Assembly: GCF_026151205.1 (NCBI RefSeq)
Contig: NC_087084.1
Span: forward strand, 8,233,394 to 8,297,393
Reading direction: 5' to 3'
From: Bolinopsis microptera
Taxonomy: Eukaryota; Ctenophora; Tentaculata; Lobata; Bolinopsidae
DNA length: 64,000 bases
Made by a program: the position numbers and the translations under genes. The notes under the pieces are model-generated. The model was given only the letters and a program-made list of their open reading frames with translations. It did not search any database and was not told the DNA's origin. Of this stretch, positions 61,838 through 64,000 are shown piece after piece (positions within the stretch are counted from its first letter, which is position 1; every line of letters starts with the position of its first letter).

Positions 61838-62521
61838 TATGAGAATATTCTCTAGCTGCTGTACGCTGCTTAGGATTTGTTTTTGTTCAGGGGCAGGCTT
61901 GTCACATAGGTCCAGGGCTTCCGGACTTTTGGGCATGGTGCAGGTTGTGGTACACACTCAACTAGGTGGTCTGAGAGTCGGAAAACCTCCAAAAAGAGAT
62001 GTCATCAGAATGTAAGCCACTACCTGACTAACCTGTGAATAGAGTTTTCTAGACTCAATAATCATGGCAGGTAGTATCTTCGGTGCGTTGCTGAGATACC
62101 GATTTAGTGAGTAGTAGGATGGTCATCAAATCAGAAAAGGCAGACCTGAGTTGATAGCACGGTACTTGTAACGGTTTCCTCATTCTGCTCTCAGACTGAC
62201 TAATGTCTCCACTTTTTTATCTCCTGTTAAGATTATCATTTCTCCGCTGTTAGGATTGTTCAATTATGCTTTTTATTTTGGACACACCATTGAGCCAGAT
62301 TGTCGCAGCGTATGTCAGAGAAGTTCTGAGTATAAATATTATATAGGCTTATTCTGTCACAAACAATGAATTATTAATCTCATTTGCCCTATCCCCAAGT
62401 TCTGATAAGTCTACAAAGAAGATCAGTAAAAAATAACTGGGATATCATTACAGTTATTAAAGTTCCGATCGATGCTATTAGCCCAAATGAATGGGTTTTT
62501 AAATAGATTCTAAACGAACAC

Positions 62522-62645
62522 TTATTCTTTCAGGAGGGGATCTGCAATAAACAAAGACGATATATTTTTGGCCAGAAATTTGCGGAGTTCCTTCGTCTTG
62601 ATATCGGTCTTGGCTGCAGTTGTATCTCTCGAAATCAGGTATTCA
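62522..62645 (-). other. Candidate C-terminal exon of an unknown gene
   Basis: After an AG acceptor the frame encodes EYLISRDTTAAKTDIKTKEL, then RKFLAKNISSLFIADPLLKE and a TAA stop. Its charge pattern is protein-like, but no partner exon was found nearby and I do not recognise it. Confidence 0.25.
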
Positions 62646-63185
62646 CTATTAAAAGCTATCCTGCCTGGCTTAAATCCTGGTTGTTAAAATTAAAAGCCTT
62701 TTTGCATGGTCATCTTTAATTAAAAATAAATCAGCTTTGTTAATAATTTACTGTCGTCTCCTTGGTTGGAAGTTGGACATTTTCTCTCATTTTCACACGT
62801 AGAATCTTATTTTCTTTCCCTCAGTGACGGTTTGAGGAGACACTGCATCTCACTGCTCGGTGGAGACACGGGGATATGAAGCTGTTAATCCCTCTTAAAG
62901 TCCACTGCACGTTGTCACAGAGCCTCAGTCCGATCAGAGCAAGCAGCAAAGATCAAAGGAGACTTTTCCTCCAATGTCAAACAGATAAATTTCGACAGAA
63001 AACTTCTAGCAGACCTCGGATGATTTAGGAAAGTAAACATACTTGCAATCTGTAAGACAAGTGACTCTACAGGAACTAGCAAGAGGCAGAGAAAGTGAAG
63101 AAGATTCGACGACCGAAGCCTAGCAGATAAAATAATAGCCGATGAATTTGATACGACATCATAAAATACTGGAGTCCACAAAGGA

Positions 63186-63900
63186 GCATGTCCTACTTTT
63201 CAGCCGCTCCTCAATCGACAGATCCTCTTGATGGCTTGCAGACATCACGTCCTTGAGGCGGATCTTGTAAGAGGATCTGCCTCTAAGCAACTGTTCGGTG
63301 ACACAACATCACTTGAAGTAACCCTTTTTAAGATCATGAAGACCTCCTGGGAAGATCTCAATCTGCAGAACATTGTCCTTCCTGATATCCCTACTTGCAA
63401 CAGGAACGGAAGATCTTCTATCCTTCATTACTCAAATCCGTCAACTCAACAACCAGCCCAGGAGAATAAAAGGAATTACTAGAGCTAAACTTATCCATGG
63501 AGAAAGCATAGAGATGAAGAAAGGATGCGTCTTCCAGATACAAAGACCTGGAGCTGACCACCATGTCAGATGGATGGCTAAGTCCATATACATTATGAAA
63601 ATGATTCTACTTCACTAGATACCACTTCACTGGACGAAGAAGAGAGACGTGCAGAAGATGGCTCACGTTGTTGTCTTCGTTTACTTAAGAGCTTGGTTCA
63701 ACGCTCCTTTCCTTGAATCTGCAGCCTCCGCCGACACCCGTTTGTTACACTTACAGAGTCTTCAGAAGTACAAGAGTGTGGACAGAGTATTAGCCATCAT
63801 CACGACAGTCCTCAAGACATACCTTTAGAGCGAAGAACTCTCCTTGCAGCAAGAATAGGCCAACAAACTCTTGAAGCAATTCAAGTTGGAACTTGAAAAC
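63186..63900 (+). pseudogene. Degenerate coding sequence, probably retroelement-derived
   Basis: Short frames with protein-like content follow one another with stops and shifts between. They include 63373-63618 (ISLLATGTEDLLSFITQIRQ) and 63646-63828 (KMAHVVVFVYLRAWFNAPFL, then SADTRLLHLQSLQKYKSVDR). The pattern suggests one decayed gene, perhaps of a retroelement polyprotein. I cannot name the family. Confidence 0.35.
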
Positions 63901-64000
63901 TTGTGTTCGGTTGTTAATGTTATTGAGCTTTATGAACGTCAAATAAGCCTAATTGATGAAAAATTATTCTGATATGTTTTGGTTTTATGACCAGGGGTTA

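Overview
This is a window of nuclear DNA from an intron-rich invertebrate animal. It holds split genes with GT-AG introns, animal-type proteins (UDP-galactose 4-epimerase, ceramide synthase, a rhodopsin-class GPCR, MYND zinc fingers, a trunk/PTTH-like cystine-knot ligand, a RecQ-type helicase) and many LINE, hAT, Merlin-like and MITE-like elements. The mix would fit a cnidarian or a similar early-branching or spiralian animal, but nothing here fixes the phylum. All gene models were built by eye from reading frame, splice-site and phase agreement.

Layout. 0-4.3 kb: LINE copies nested in each other, a TIR element and CpG-rich repeats. 5.1-8.3 kb (-): a complete GALE gene with nine coding exons and two tandem alternative first exons; two possible upstream coding exons lie at 8.8 and 10.2 kb. 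10.4-10.9 kb: an 11-bp minisatellite next to the stop codon of a nine-exon C2H2 zinc-finger gene (10.95-13.5 kb, -). 14.0-16.6 kb (+): a secreted cystine-knot protein whose third intron carries an antisense MYND gene. 18.4-20.2 kb: a G-run-headed element carrying a reverse transcriptase. 20.9-36.9 kb (-): a complete ceramide synthase gene with a duplicated, mutually exclusive exon 9 and a four-exon GPCR gene nested antisense in intron 7. 37.5-39.6 kb (+): a LINE with a long open reverse-transcriptase frame. 40-55.8 kb: mostly repeats, including a 2.4-kb foldback element, 111-bp MITEs with 8-bp target duplications, and a degenerate segmental duplication. 56.3-58.1 kb (-): the C-terminal half of a RecQ-like helicase. 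58.8-64 kb: a Merlin/IS1595-type transposase fragment, G-run-capped elements and degenerate transposon-like coding.

Four patterns stand out. (1) Tandem repeats begin at or within a few bases of 5' splice sites in four GALE introns and two ceramide synthase introns, and in the fullest cases the unit is a copy of the splice donor itself. (2) Two unrelated housekeeping genes each carry a tandemly duplicated, phase-compatible alternative exon. (3) Five elements share one architecture, with G-runs and palindromic G- or C-rich terminal modules and AT-rich short target duplications, but different sequence and cargo. (4) Four unrelated minisatellites share an 11-bp unit length.
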